From Monosporascus cannonballus (Eukaryota > Ascomycota > Sordariomycetes > Xylariales), in the NCBI GenBank assembly GCA_004154925.1, contig QJNS01000713.1:18098-82097 (forward strand): a stretch of 64,000 nucleotides of DNA. Direction: 5' to 3'. The translations under genes and the position numbers were made by a program. Numbering within the stretch: position 1 is the stretch's first letter; each line of letters starts with the position of its first letter. This document shows positions 21,130 to 36,100 of the stretch, one piece after another. The notes beneath the pieces are model-generated. The model made no database searches and was not told the DNA's origin. It saw only the letters and a list, made by a program, of their open reading frames with translations.

Positions 21130-24100
21130 ATATATAAATTCCATATTTCGTAATAACTTTATTTAATTATTTTAATATTTATTAATATAATTACGGAAAT
21201 AATATTTTAAAATTTAATAAATACGTTTTATTTATTTATCGATTTATAAATAATAAGCGGTCGATATTCGCCGCTTTATTTTTTGCTTTTTGTAAAATTC
21301 CGCCTAGAATTAATTTATTAATAACTTATTTTTATCGTTAATAATTTCGACTAACGTACCGAATTTATATTTAACCTTATCGTAAAGTAATTAGGCTAAT
21401 TTGGTTATAATTAAAGTTTTAACCGTAAAAATAAATAGTTTTAATTTTGTAAAACGGTCGACGATCACCAGGATTATATTATATTCTAACCTGTTTAAAT
21501 TTAAGCTTTTAAAAAATCCCGTAATAAAATCTAATGAAATTTTTTAGAAAAGTTATTTAAGTAATAGTAAAAATTATAAGTATTTATATAATTTATAATA
21601 TAATTTTATTATGCCTTAATAATTCGGATATTACTTAATATATTTTTGGATATTATTCGCTATATTTTTTCAGTAAAACCTTTTAGTTATTAATTTTAAT
21701 ATACGGATATATTTTACATATTTTATTTTTAAATTATTATAATATTAATTAATTAATTATTTCCGTAAAACGCCTTATAACGGGATTACGAATTTATTTT
21801 AATAATATAAAACCTTATTTAAATTTAAAAAATATTTTCTCTTTATTTCGGTTTAGCGTTTAATTATCCGTATTAACTTTATAATATTTAAATCTTTAAT
21901 TTGTAATTTTCGAACTTAATTATAAAATTATTGGAAAATTTTCGATTAAAATATTATTTTATCCTTAAATAATTTTTTTGCCAAAAGACATAAAACGTAT
22001 TAATTATAAATAATAATCTTAATATTAATTTCGTTTTTCCTAGATTTTTCGGAATCCGATCGTAATATGGTCGTAATTTGCGGTTACCGTTATTTAACTG
22101 TTAATTATATTACTATTACGATTTGCGTTTATATTATTATTTATAAATAATAAGTTCGGCAACTATATAATTTTTTATTTCTTTTTTTTCGAAAATTTTC
22201 TATAATCGTATAATAAGGGTTTTCCGCTTTTTTTACGCACATAATAATTACCTGAATTTCCGTTATTTAAAATCTATTTGAAAATTTTGCAGTAAACGAA
22301 TTTTGCGCTATTTTTATAAAACTTTTTACCCCTTTATAATGTTTTAAATCGCGTTATATATTTGTAACCATTCTTCGTACGTTTTTCGGTAAATTATTCG
22401 TAAATCCGAATTTTTTAAATAATATAAAAATTACGTTTTTATATACAATTTCTTTTAATATATAATCCGGGCGTTTAAATAATTTATTTGCAGAGTTAGC
22501 GGTATCCAGTTGGTATTAAATCTTAAAATTAAATTATATAAAGCGGTAAACTTATCGGGCCAATTTCCTTTTAAGGTTATGCGCCGGCGCCTTTATTATA
22601 TCCTTTAGCGTTATATAATTAATAAGTATTAAAAAACTTTTTTTCGTATTTTTAAAGTATTATCGTTAATAATTTTTATTGCTTTATAATTTATTGTTTT
22701 TCGGTTAAATTTAATTTTCGTAACTAATATTCGATTAAATATTAATATTTTCTGTATTTTTATAAAAATATTTTAATATGGTTTTTATTAAGGCGTCTAT
22801 TTTAATTTTGATATTTTTGGCGTTATTTTAATATTGGAAAATGGTTGTCGATTAAAAAGTATTTTTTAAGTTTTGGAACGCCTTTTTAACTTTTTCGGGT
22901 TATCGGAATTTTGTTATTTTTTTTTTTTGCCTTACGTTTTTTTTAAAAACTTAATAATAAGTTCGGTAATACATAAATAATAAGTAATAAATTTCCGATA
23001 AAAGTTTACGAATTCTAAAAATATTTAAATATTATAAATTAATTTTGGTTTTAATTATACTTTAATGGTATTAATCCGTTAGCGGTTTATTTCTAAGCCG
23101 TTAATATTAATTATAAATTTTATAAATTTTAATTTTTTTTAAAAAATTCGTATTTCAACGTTTTAGTAAATAATTAATATTATAATAACTGTTTGTAAAT
23201 TAATTAAAAATATTTTGTATATTTCTTTTCGTTATCCGAATAAATAATTATATTATTTAAATATATTACGTATATATAATTAATTAATTTAATTAATATT
23301 TTATGTATATAAATTTAAAATATAATTAATATATTAATAAAGCCAAATAATATAACTGTATATTCGAATTACTTATATTATATTCGGAAAACGGTTTTTT
23401 ATTAATTACTTTTTTTAATTTTAATATCGTAATAAATATCTTTAAAATTAATTTTCGAAAATACTTTAATTTACCTTAAGCGATTTATTATTTTTGAAAT
23501 TAAGGGTAAAGGGTATTAGTTTTTTATCGTTACCCGATTTAACCTTTTATAATCGATATATAGTTGGAAATTGCCGTTTTTCTTAGGCATAAATAATATT
23601 AGTACTTTTACGTCCGTTTTCGAATAACGTATTCGGCCTGCTTTTAGGTTTTTTTGGATATATTTTTCTAATATTTTTCTTTAAGTTTTCAAAATAAGGT
23701 AAATTAGGCCGAATAAAGGCGTTTTTCCTAGGATTAGGTTTATTGCATATTCCGCCCTTAACAGCTGAAATATTTTTTTGCTATTTTTTCGAAATATATT
23801 TGCCGGAAATTCTTTAAGTATATAAGAAAATTAATTATCCTTTATTTTTGTTATTTTCCGAATTCCGGGATATTTAATTTTTTTAATTAGGTTTATTAAG
23901 TTAACGGTATAAATTTATTTATTAAAAAACGTTAAATTTATAATTTTCTATTTATTAATTTTTTATAATAATCCGTATAATTATTAATATATAATTGTAT
24001 TTAACAGAATTTTTAATTTATTCATTCCGGGTTTAGATAATAAAAAATCAAGGGTTTTTTAATTACGGCGTATTACAAAATAAATTTGTTTTAATTTTCG

Positions 24101-25750
24101 TTCGTTCCCGTTATTATTTATTATATTAATAGAAATTTCGTAAGCTTTATAACATTTGATATATGCGCCGTTAACGCCGATAAGGCCCAGAATATCTATG
24201 AAAATTAATTAAAGGTTAAAATTTTTTGTTAACTTTCTGCTTATAATGTTTACCTGTACTTTGGTATTTATATTTATTTATATTGCCACGTCCCTTGTAC
24301 TTTTCTTAATAAATGCTTTTTTTTAAAGAGTAGCTTTATTCCAACTGTTTTATAGTTATTAATTAAAATAAATTAGATATATACGTTTATTCCGGTTTTT
24401 TTTAGGTTTACGTTTAAGAATTAATTTAATTTATCGTTATATATTATAATGTTTTATACGGCCTTTGGAGGTTGGTTTTCGTATGGCCGGAATAACAAGG
24501 TTTTCGTATTTTTTTTTAATTTGTAATTTACGTTTTTGTAACTTAGTTTCTTATAATTATAATACTTAAATAGATTTTTATAAAAATTAAGAATATTAGG
24601 TTATATGGATTTGTTCCGATCGGAATTAAATTAGTAATTATTTATTTTCCGAATATAAAAACGTTTATAATTTTTATTATTTCTGCGCGGTGTTTTTGAT
24701 TTGCTTTAAGAATTTTTTTCTCGAAGGCTTTAAAGTAAGATCGTTTATCTTTATTAATACTTTTGGCGGAAAATAATTAGTTTTTTTTCGCTTTTTTTAA
24801 ACGTTTTGGTAACGTTTTGTTTTATTTATCACGTTATTAATTCGTTTTAATTTAACGTATTTCCGCAATAAAATATTTCGTAACCTTAATATTAATTTAT
24901 AAAAATAATTAAAAATTAAACGTTTATTATTTCGATTATTTTTTGAGTTAAAGGCGTTTATAAATTTTATTTTATAAATTAAAAGCTTTTATTTAACGTA
25001 AAAATTTAACGGTAATTAATTAAATCGTTATTATACTTTTATAAATTGTTTTTTGTATTCCTTATTAAGAAAGGTAAAATTTATATAACTTTTTTTAATA
25101 AAAATCCATAAATTTTCTATTTTTAATTTTTTTTCGTAATTAAAATAATTAAACATAATACGGTATAATCGCTAAATGTTCGTAATAAAAACGTTTATAT
25201 GGCTTATGGCCTATTAAATATAAGTAAAGGTATTTCGCCTTAGCTTTTTGGTATAAGTTTCCGTAATAACTTTTATTTAATCTTTTTTTTCTTTAATTAA
25301 TGCGTATTCTGAAAATTTCGGGCAATTATAACGCGGTATTTGTTTATCGCCTTTAAGCTTTTATAATAATATCGTAATTAGCTTATAAAATTTTGCTTTT
25401 TTAACTTATATTATTATTTATTATTCGGTTAATTATCGGAATAATTTCGAATATTATTCGTTTTATTAATAAATAATTTCCAAAATCTGGTTATTATTAA
25501 AGGGTTTAACCTTTTTTTGCTTTGAACTCCGGGACGCGCTTATTATATTACGCCCGTTTTCCGACCGTTCAGCTAACGGTTATCGGGACGTATCCTTATT
25601 ATATGTATAAGATAATTCGGGATTCCGGGGACCATAGTTTTTTGCCCGTTAGGGTTCTATTATAGGCTCTTTCGCCTGTTCCCGTACCGTAATCGATTGT
25701 TTGTCGGTTAGGTTCCGATCGGCGGTCTTTTCGATTGGTAACCTAGGTTC
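21130..25750 (-). pseudogene. gag-pol of element E (main part)
   Basis: On the minus strand the reverse transcriptase block MPKKNGNFQLYIDYKRLNR lies near 23500-23600. The YxDD region (now YLNN) is near 23250. The integrase core VIVDRFTKLKLFI and FGTLVEIINDKNKLL lies at about 21330-21480, just before the sequence is interrupted by B1. Gag remnants include a PRYNCPKFSEYALIKE stretch near 25310. These are Ty3/Gypsy-type sequences. Numerous TAA/TAG codons are present. Confidence 0.75.
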
Positions 25751-25755
25751 GTTTT

Positions 25756-26178
25756 TGTTACAAAAACAGGGGTTCCTGTCTCAAGGAGACCAACCTTTAA
25801 AGCCTAGCGCGGTCCTGTTACGGCTAAACCACGGACGGAAGAGCTTGGCCTTATAAGTGATCTAGGTAATTTAGGTAATCTGGTGCTAGATTACATAGAT
25901 TACATAAATTTACGATACATTTATTTTAGGAATTAGGATATATAACGGGTCGGTTTTTTATGCAAATAATATTTATTTAATTTTGTTCTTTAGCTATTAA
26001 TCTAAGTTTTTAATTTAAAAGTAATTGTACCGTTTTTTAATTAGAAGAAAAATCCTTAAATTTCTTTAACGAATAAATTCTTAGTAAATTATTTTTCGCC
26101 TTATTGTTATTTGCAAATTAAAACTTTATTTCGGATATTGCTTATACCTCTAAATAGATATATAATAAGTTCGTTATA
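25756..26178 (+). repeat. 5' LTR of A1
   Basis: Starts TGTTACAAAAACAGGGG and ends GTTCGTTATA (RIP of GTTACA). It shares its 3' half with the B and D LTRs. Confidence 0.86.
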
Positions 26179-26228
26179 TTTTAATAGCTCCTTGATTAAT
26201 AGCCGACAAATAATTTAAGGCCCAGTTA

Positions 26229-26600
26229 TATTACGACCCAACCCAAGATCGGCCACGAAAACGGTCGGACCCACAAAAGAAAAAGTTACGTTATTTAGAT
26301 CTCTTTTGGTATCAAAATCTAAATAAATTTATACAAAACCAACCGAATCTTATGGTATTGGATTTGCGACAACGTCGAGATCTAATGAAAATCCAATTAA
26401 CGCATAAAGATATATACGTTCATTATTTCCATAGTTTAAATAGTTTTAGTTTATAATAATAATTCGTTACCCAAGGCACCTTTAATATTACGAAACGTGA
26501 CACATTACTGTATTTATTGCTCAGATTTTTACGATATTCCTGCTAACATAAACCCGTCGACTTAAGGTTTAATAATTGGTTAAATTACCTAGCTATCATA
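26229..26600 (+). repeat. 5' LTR of C2
   Basis: 372 bp, starting TATTACGACCCAACC and ending CTATCATA, RIP-altered forms of TGTTACGACC and GTCACA. Confidence 0.85.
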
Positions 26601-26689
26601 CGTTACAAGCTTTTATTTAGTAATATCGTCAAATTCTGAACAATATTTAACATTATTAAGATATCAACTAACATTCAGAAAATCTTTAT

Positions 26690-29600
26690 TTAACAGTTTT
26701 AGGCTCGAATTCGGGAATTAAAGAAAAAAGTTCGACAGCTTAGGGCTACGCTACCTACCCAACCCTTTTTCGTTCGCATAAAGCCAAAGAAACCAGAACC
26801 TTACGATAAAAAAGGCAACCTTTAAATTTTTTTAATTTAGGCACGAATTTACTATCGCTTTTTAAATCTTAATAATCCAGCAAATATAGTCCTAATAATA
26901 AAAACATGCCTAATAGGAAATACGGCTAATTAATTTGAGCCCATTATGAAAAACTTTCTAAAAATAAAAAAAATAAATAAAGAAAATTTTATTAACGAAA
27001 TTTTTTTAATTTATACCAATTTCGAAAACAAAATACGTAATAATTTCGGCAATTCAGATAAAAAACGATTAACGGCTTAATAATTTTTATAATTCCGACA
27101 GAAAAAACCCGCGTCCGAATACGTTATAACCTTTAAAAGTTTTACGGCTAAGGCAAAATAAGGAAACGACGAAGTCGATACTTTTATCGACATATTTTAT
27201 AAAAGATTAAAAGATAATATGAAAAATAAGATTATTTGGATCGAACGATTAATTACCTTAAACCGGTATATTGCAAAAATAATTAAGATTAATAACTGAT
27301 AATTTAAAAAATAAAAAAAAAAGATAATATGCTTTACGTTCGGGATATAATAAATTTAATTAAGAAAAAAAACGAAACATACTCCTTACTTCTTATAAAA
27401 TGGCGTTAGGACTTATGGAACTCGGCGTTACCCACAAATAGAATTGGAGCCAGATTAAATGCTTTAATTGCAGTAAAATGGGACATAAGGCCTATAAATA
27501 CAAGAAACCCAAGAAATTACGATAAAATGATTAAATTCCTATATTGGAGGAATAATCCAGGAATAATTAAGGAAACGATAATAAAGCTATTAATATGATC
27601 CAAGCTAAATACGTATCAGGCCTTAAACAAAAGGTCCAACAAAAATTATTACGATAAAAAATTCGATAAAGAATGCGAAAAGCTAAAAAGCTGGCTTAAT
27701 AAGTATTACGAACATAGCAAGAAATGCTATAAAGATAATTACGTAAATATTAAAATTGGATAAAAGAAATCTGTTCTGGAATTCTTGATTAATATGGCAG
27801 AATATATGTTATATATTGTCGACGACGAAAATATCCCGATTATAAAAAATAAAAATAACATATTTACGTACGAATTACCCGAATATATTATAAGAGATTT
27901 AATTTTCCAAACCGGACCGGGCATAATAAAAATAATAAGTAATAATATCGACAATTTCGAATCATAACTTTAAGAAATATTTAATAACTGGCCGAAATAA
28001 AAAGTTAGCCTAATGAAAAATAATGTTCGCAAAAAAACCTTTTTTATTATTATAAATAATATAATTATTAAACGGAAAAAGAATTAATCTAACGTACGGT
28101 AAAAAAACATTATCAGAAAGTTATTACGGATTTTTATTTTTAATTGGTATTTATTATAAATCCCTCTTAAAAGAATTATTAAAAAAACATATATTAATTT
28201 ATAAAAATTTTCAAAACGATAATTAAAACGACGTGTAATAAGATATAATTGCAAATATAAAAAAATAATTTATTCGATAAAGAAAGGAATTGTAAAAAAT
28301 TAGGAATAATTAATACGGCTTAAAGGAATAATACGCCGACAATAATAATAAATATAATAGCTTAACGCGTTAAACGAAAAAACATAAATAAGGCTTAACC
28401 GATTCGAACAAAAGTTAAAAAAAAGGTTACTTATAAAAAAACTGCAAAATAACAAAATTTAAAGGAATTAAAGGAAATTTACGAAAAAGGCTTTAAACGC
28501 GATAATAAAAAACGTTAACGACCTTATTATTTTGAACATACGAATCGGAACGTATTAATATATTATAATAATGAATTACGAAACTTTAGGCGGAAATTAT
28601 ATTATACCAGACGTAATTAATAAATTTAAATTACTATGGAAATATAAGTTAAAACCTTATATAACAACGAATACCGAAAGTTAGAAATTTGTTTACGATA
28701 ACGGAAAAATTATACGCGAAATTAATTATTTCGAAATTTTTATTAAAGGATAATACCAAACCGTTAATTTCGATATCGTTTTATTCGGAAATTACGATAT
28801 AATCTTAAGATTATTATAAATATGCCAATACGGAATTTTAATTAACGGCGGAATTAGCCAAATAAAATTCGTTTTATTTTTTATTAATAAATAAAAAAAA
28901 AGAATTAAAATTTTAATATTCGATCGACGATAGCGACGAATGTAAGTATAAGGATACGACAAATATCTTATTACTTAAAAGAATAAAATATAAAAAAAAC
29001 GGATATTAAAGAAAAATACGACATATTATTATTATTATTAAAGCGAAATTAAAGTAATTGCATAACGATTTAAAACAATAAAAATAATAACCTAAGGAAT
29101 TAAAACATTTAATCAATATATTATTACAGTATTACAAATATAAATAATTTTTTAGGAAAAAACTTGATACGAAATTATTAGAACATAACGAATAAAATTA
29201 TGAGATAATTCTTAAGGAAGGATTTTCGATAAAGTTTTACCTTATTTACAATCTTAATAAAAACGAATTACGTATTTTCAAAGAATACCTGGAAAATCGG
29301 TTACAGAAAGGATAGATTCGACTTTCGAAATTATTAATAAAATATTTAATATTTTTCGTACCTAAAAAAAACGAAAAATTACGACTTATAGTTAATTATC
29401 GATAATTAAACGACGTTATTATCAAAAATCGAATACCATTACCCTTAATTACGGAAATAAAAAACCGACTTTACGGAACTAAATAATTTATAGCATTCGA
29501 TTTTAAAGATAAATATAATTTTATTAGGATTAAAAAAGAATATAAATGGAAAATAACCTTTAAGATAAAATACGGACTATTTAAATATTTAATTATATTA

Positions 29601-31940
29601 ATGTGATTTACGAACGTACCAGCAATTTTCTAACGAATGGTTAATTACGTATTACGAAAATATTTCGATATTTTCGTCGTTTGCTATTTCGACGACATTC
29701 TTATTTTTTCGGAAACAGAAAAAGTATACGCAAGATACGTTCATAAAGTTCTTTAAGTTTTATAAAACGCAAAGTTACTTATTAACGTAAAAAAAATTAA
29801 TTCCATATATAGGAAGTAAAATATTTGGAACATATTATTACCTTAGGACATATTAGGATAAACCCTAAGAAAATCGCTGCAGTTACAGAATAACAGACGT
29901 TAATGACGGTTAAGGAGGTATAAGCATTTTTTGGATTCGCTAATTATTATAGGAAATTTATTCGAAATTTTAGTAAAATAATTATACTTTTAACGAATTT
30001 TACGAAAAAAAAAGGAATTTAAATAGACGCCAAATACGGAAAAAGTATTTTAAGTTATTAAGGATGCGATTATTAACGAATTAATATTAATTATGTACGA
30101 TTTAAACCGTTCTGTTAAATTAAAAACCGATATTTCGGATTACGCGTTAAACGTAATAATCGGATAACGAAATAATTAAGGTAAATTATACCTTATTGTA
30201 TTTTTTTCGTATAAGTTAAAAAAAACCGAATTTAATTACGGCATTTTAATTAAGGAATTTATGGCCATTATTATAGTATTTCGGGAATTTAGGCATTTCC
30301 TAAAGGAAAATTTGTACTAGGTTAAGGTTTATACGGATTATCAAAATTTTACCCGATTTATTACGATTGGGAAATTTACAAAATAATAATTAAAATATGT
30401 AGAAAATTGGCGAATTTCGATTTCGTTATTATTTATAAAAAAGAATTAAAAAACGGCAAAGTAAATACTTTAAGCAGGTAACTAAACTTTGAAAAAAAAT
30501 TAGTTAAAATTAACAATATAATTTTTGATATTATTACAGAAAAATATTTACACTTATAATAAATTGCGATATTTCGGGCAGTATTTTGCGATATATATCA
30601 GAAAATTTAATAGTATAATAATAGTTTTTCAGAAAACCAAAAAATGGATAAAATGTAAATTCTAGAAAAATATCAGAAAAGTTTAGTACGAAAAATATAC
30701 AAATATTAGTTATATGAATATATAGAGATTTACAAAACCTTAAAGCGATTTTAACGCATATATTTCTTTTTTAAAATAAAATTAACAGTACAGAAAGTTA
30801 TACGGCAATGCGATATTTGCGCTAAAGTAAAGATTCGACGACATAAGCTATACGGAGAACTATAGCCATTATTAATTGCAAAACGATTATAGTATTTAGT
30901 TATATTCGACTTTATTACCAAATTTCCTATATTAAAAGATTTAGTTATAAAAATATATTACGATAATATTTTCGTAATCGTCGATCAATTTACGAAATTT
31001 TTCTATTTCTTACTATATCATAAGGACATAAACGCCGAATAACTAATATATATTTTTTTCAGAAATATTTTTAGCATATACGGATTATTAATAGAAATTA
31101 TATTAGATAAAGAATCGATATTCGCATCAAAATTTTGGCAAATCCTAATAGCATAAATCGGCCTAAATTACAAATTATCCAGCGTATTTAAATTATAAAC
31201 GGATAAATAAATAAAACGAATAAATCAAATTTTAAAAATATATTTACGATATTATATTAATTACGAACAAAATAATTAGGTTAAAAAATTACCTATCGCC
31301 CAATTAACTTATAATATTATTTATTACGAAAACATCAAAATTATTCTAGCGAACGCCAATTTCGGATTTATTCCAGAAATTTATAAAAAAGTACGCGATA
31401 ACGGTTCAATTAATGTTAAAATAATTTTTATATTAAAATAATTAAAATGGCTATATTAGAAAATAAAAACAAAATTAAAATTTGTACGGAGTTAAATAAA
31501 TAAATATTATAATCAGAAAAGATTAAAAAAACTAATTTTCGAAAAGGGAGAAATAGTCTATTTCGTTACCAAAAATATACAGATAAAAATACCCAGCAAA
31601 AAACTTGATTTCAAATATATCGGCCTATACAAAATCGCCAAGAAAATCTTAAAAAACAATTACTAATTGGAACTTTTACCAAAAGTCAAATTTCATCCAA
31701 TTTTTTATGTTTTTTTACTCGAATTAACAGCAGATATAATTAAAGTACATACGGTACAAAACAATATAAAAGTAAAAAACGAACAAATATATAAGATAAA
31801 AAAAATTCTCGACATACGGAAACAAAACGGACTTACCTAGTACTTGATTAAATAAAAAAAGCACCCGAATTTCGAAAATACCTGGGAACCCGCTAAAAAC
31901 CTTATTGGCGCTTAACGCCTATTAAAAAAATTTTACTAGC
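26690..31940 (+). pseudogene. gag-pol with chromodomain of C2
   Basis: Gag starts near 26700 (RELKKKVRQLRATLP, then KPEPYDKKGNL). A zinc-knuckle remnant of the form CFNCGKMGHKAYKCKK is near 27455-27510. The reverse transcriptase has KKNEKLRLIVNYRQLND near 29370 and the active site YFDDILIFS at about 29685-29712. RNase H and integrase follow. A chromodomain lies at about 31785-31930, with ILDIRKQNGLT and NTWEPAKNLIGA. Stops arise mainly at CAA/CAG and TGG codons, as expected of RIP. Confidence 0.86.
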
Positions 31941-32152
31941 AACGACGAGGTTATTAAAAAGAATCCCTTAATCGAAATCCTCGGGAATAAATCAGTTAAG
32001 AGAATCGAAAGATGGCATAAAAGAAGGAGCCTCGGCCTCCGTACCTTTCTGTTTGTCCAGTTTATTTATTAACTAAAGACCGCGATTAACAATTTTGACT
32101 CCCTTAATATAAAAAAATTTCTTTTGACGACGAAAACGAAAAAGGCGATTAA

Positions 32153-32528
32153 TATGACGGCTAGGCGGTTTAACCAACTATTAAACCTTAAGTCGACGGG
32201 TATATGTTAGCAGGAGTATCGTGGGAATCTGAGCAATAAATACAGTAATATATTACGTCTTTTAATACCGGAAATGCCTTACTGCAAACGGTTAATATTG
32301 ATAAGTATTACAAACTAAAGCTATCTAAATTATGGAATTAATAAATATCTTTATACTTAATTTTTTTATCCTGTTAAACCCGGCTTTAAAGGTTTTACGA
32401 TCGATCCTGTCGAACCCGGCTCTAGAGGCTTTACGATCGATCCTGTCGAGCCATTACGTAACTCGACCCATATGGCTTAGTTACTGTTGCGACCGTTTTC
32501 TGAGGCCGCAGCCCGTTAGGTTATAATA
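32153..32528 (-). repeat. 3' LTR of C1
   Basis: 376 bp, paired with 38913-39288 in the same orientation and length. Confidence 0.88.
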
Positions 32529-32559
32529 CGATTCTCCTTTTTCATAATCTTCGTCCCGA

Positions 32560-33180
32560 AGATTTCTTTTTTTTTTGTAAATTTTCCTCCCGTTATTATA
32601 TTAAGTCGTATTAAAAAACCGATTAATAAAAAAACGAAAAAACGAAATAACTTGCTTAAATTAATTACTTTTCAAATCGTAAACATGCCAATATATTCTT
32701 ATTATGTTCGTCGCGGGTTGTTATTTTGTCGTGCTTTTTCGTCGGATTTTTCCAGATATAAAAAATATGTAATGCGAAACTAGGGCTTTTATAATGTTAA
32801 CGGCCTTTTTACTTTTTAATTCGAAAAGGTTATCTTTAATTATCTTAAGGTTAAAACAGAATTTGAAAAAGCCAAAAAAAACAAAGCAGACGTAAGCCAA
32901 GGTTTGTCGTTTTCGAAAACAAAAGAAATTATGGGCCGATCGTATAATACGTATGTTATTTTATGGGCTTCGGTCCCTAAAGGAATTGGATAAGTTGGAA
33001 CGTCGAGAAAAATAGGTCGATCGGGAGGCCGCTAAAGCTGTTACGGCGAAGGCCGCTCCTTTTTTCGACTGGTCCAATTTGGAGTCCATAAATTGGTCGT
33101 TTATTGACTGGGGAATTTTTGACCTTGCTGATTTCGGCGTTATTGGTGAAAATTCTTTAATAGGCGTTAGGTGCCAATAA
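32560..33180 (+). pseudogene. Antisense ORF in the 3' region of C1
   Basis: The plus strand has a GC-richer, coding-like stretch opposite gag-pol. Near 32690 a start-proximal block reads MPIYSYYVRRGLLFCRAFSS. A Lys-rich segment VKTEFEKAKKNKADVSQ follows. After a frame change come LRSLKELDKLERREK and AAPFFDWSNLESINWSFIDW. I recall this layout, a cysteine cluster, then a coiled coil with GL-x-x-L-x-E-L-D, then a Phe/Trp-rich acidic tail, from many uncharacterised fungal predicted proteins. Confidence 0.55.
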
Positions 33181-33189
33181 GATTTTTAG

Positions 33190-36100
33190 TGGGTTCCCAG
33201 GTATTTTCGGAATTTAGGTGTTTTTTTATTTGATCAGATACTGGGTAAATCCGTTTTGTTTTCGTATATCGAAGATTTTCTTTATTTCATATACCTATTC
33301 GTTTTTTATTTTCATATCGTTTTATGCCGTATGCATTTTAATTATATTTATTATTAATTCGAATAAAGAAATATGAAAAATTAGATAGAATTTAACTTTT
33401 GGTAAAAGTTCTAATTGGTAATTGTTTTCTAAAATTTTTTTAGCGATTTTATATAGACCGATATATTTGAAATTAAGTTTTTTGCTGGGTTTTTTTATTT
33501 AAATATTTTTTATGGCGAAAAAAATTATTTCTTTTTGAAAATTAATCCTTTTAATTTTTTCTGGTTATAATATTTGTTTATTTAATTCCGTACGAATTCC
33601 AGTTTTATCTTTATTTTTTAATATAGTTATCGTAGTTATTTTAATATAAGAATTACTTTAATATTAATTAAACCGTTATTGCGTACTTTTTTATAAATTT
33701 TTGAAATAAAACCAAAATTTACGTTCGTAAATATTATCTTAATGCTTTCGTAATAATTAATATTATAAGTTAATTAAATAATTAATAATTTTTTAATTTA
33801 ATTATTTTATTCGTAATTAATATAGTATCAGAAGTAAATTTCCAAAATTTAATTTATTCGTTTTATTTACTTATTTATTTAAGGTTTAAATACGTTAAAT
33901 AATTTGTGATTTAAGCCGATTTATATCATTAAATTTTGTCAAAATTTAAATACGAATATCGATCTTTTATTTAATATGATATTTATTAATAATTTATATA
34001 CGTTAAAAATATATTTTAAAAAAATATATATTAATTATTTGGCGTTTATGTTCTTATATGTTACAGGAACAGGGGTTCCTGTCTCGAGGAAACCAACCTT
34101 TAAGGTCTAGCGCGGACCTGTTATGGCTAAACCCCGGACGAAGAGGCTTGGCTTTTGAGGTGATTTAATTGATCTAGGTGATCTAAGTGATCTAGGACCA
34201 GATCACATAGATCACATAGATCACATAGATCCACGACACACTCACTTTAGGAATGGGGATATATAATAAATCGGTTTCTCATGTAAATAGCACCTACTTA
34301 GTTTTCGCTCCTTAGCTATCAATCTAAGCTCTCAGTCTAGAGACAACTGCACCGTTCTCTGATTGAGGGAAGAGTCTTTAAATCTCTTTAACGAACAGAC
34401 CACTGAATCATTTTTCGTCCTATTGTTACCTGCAAATCAAGACCCTCTTCGGATACTGCTCATACCTCCAGGTGGATGTATGACAGGTTCGTTACATTAT
34501 AATATGGTAAGAAATAGGAAAATTTCGTAAATCGATCGACGATTACAAAGATGTTATCGTAATATATTTCTGTAATTAGATTTTCTAATATAAAAAACTT
34601 AATAATAAAGTCGAATATGATTAAATACTATAATTATTCTACAATTAGTAATAATTATAATTTTCCGTATGGTTTATATCGTTAAGCTTTCATTTTGGCG
34701 TAAATATCGTATTACCGTATAATTTTTTATATTTTTAATTTTATTTTAAAAAAAATATGTGCGTCGAAATCGCTTTAGGGTTTTGTAAATCCCTGGATGT
34801 CCATGTAATTAATATTCGTATATTTTTCGTATTAAATCCTTTTAGTATTTTTTTAGTATTTATATTTTATCCGTTTTTTGATTTTTTAAAAAACCGTTAT
34901 TATGTTATTAAATTTTTTAATATATATCGTAAAGTATTGCCCGAATTATCGTAATTTATCGTAAGCGTAAATATCCTTTTATGGTAATATCAAAAATTAT
35001 ATAGCTAATTTTGACCAATTTTTTTTCGAAATTTGGTCGCTTATTTAAAGTATTTATTTTGCTATTTTTGATTTTTTTTTGTAAATAATAACGTAATCGA
35101 AGTTCGTTAATTTTTCTATATATTTTAATTATTATTTTATAAATTTCTTAATTATAATAAATGGGGTAAAATTTTAATAATTCGTATAAACCTTAACCTA
35201 GTATAAACATTTTTTTAGGAAATGTTTAAATTTCCAAAATACTATAATAATAGCCATAAATGTTTTATTTAAAATATAGTAATTAAATTCGGTTCCTTTT
35301 AATTTACACGAAAAGAATATAATAAGATATAATTTGCCTTAATTGTTTTATTATTCGATTATTACGTTTAACGCGTAATTCGAAATATCGGTTTTTAGTT
35401 TAACGGGGCGGTTTAAATTATACATAATTAATACTGGTTTGCTAATAATCGTATCTTTAATATCCTAAAATGTTTTTTTTATATTTGGCGTTTATTTGAA
35501 CTTTTTTTTCGTAAAATTTATTAAGGGTATAGTTATTTTGTTAAAATTTCGAATAAACTTTTTATAGTAGTTGGCGAATCCAAAAAATACCTATATTTCC
35601 TTAACCGTATTTAGCGTTTGTTATTTTGTAATTACAGCGATTTTCTTAAAGTTTATCCTAATATGTTCTGGGATAATAATATATTCTAAATATTTTATTT
35701 CCTATATATGGAACTAATTTTTTTTTGCGTTAATAAGTAATTTTGTATTTTGTAAAATTTAAAGAACTTTATAAACGTATTTTATATATATTTTTTTTGT
35801 TTTTAAGAAAATAAAAATATCGTCGAGATAGCAAATGACGAAAATATCGAGGTATTTTCGTAATACGTAATTAATTATTCGTTGAAAAGTTGCTAGTACG
35901 TTCGTAAATCTTATTGGTATAACCAAATATTTAAATAATCCGTATTTTATTTTGAAAATTATTTTTTATTCGTATTCTTTTTTAATCCTAATAAGGTTGT
36001 ATTTATTTTTAAAATCGAATATTATGAATTATTTGGTTCCGTAAAGTCGGTTTTTTATTTTCGTAATTAAAAGTAATAATATTTGATTTTTAATTGTAAT

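Noticed and set aside
27739..27967. Overlapping 71- and 60-codon frames on both strands
   Set aside because: They lie inside the gag-protease stretch of C2 and are fragments left open by chance after RIP.
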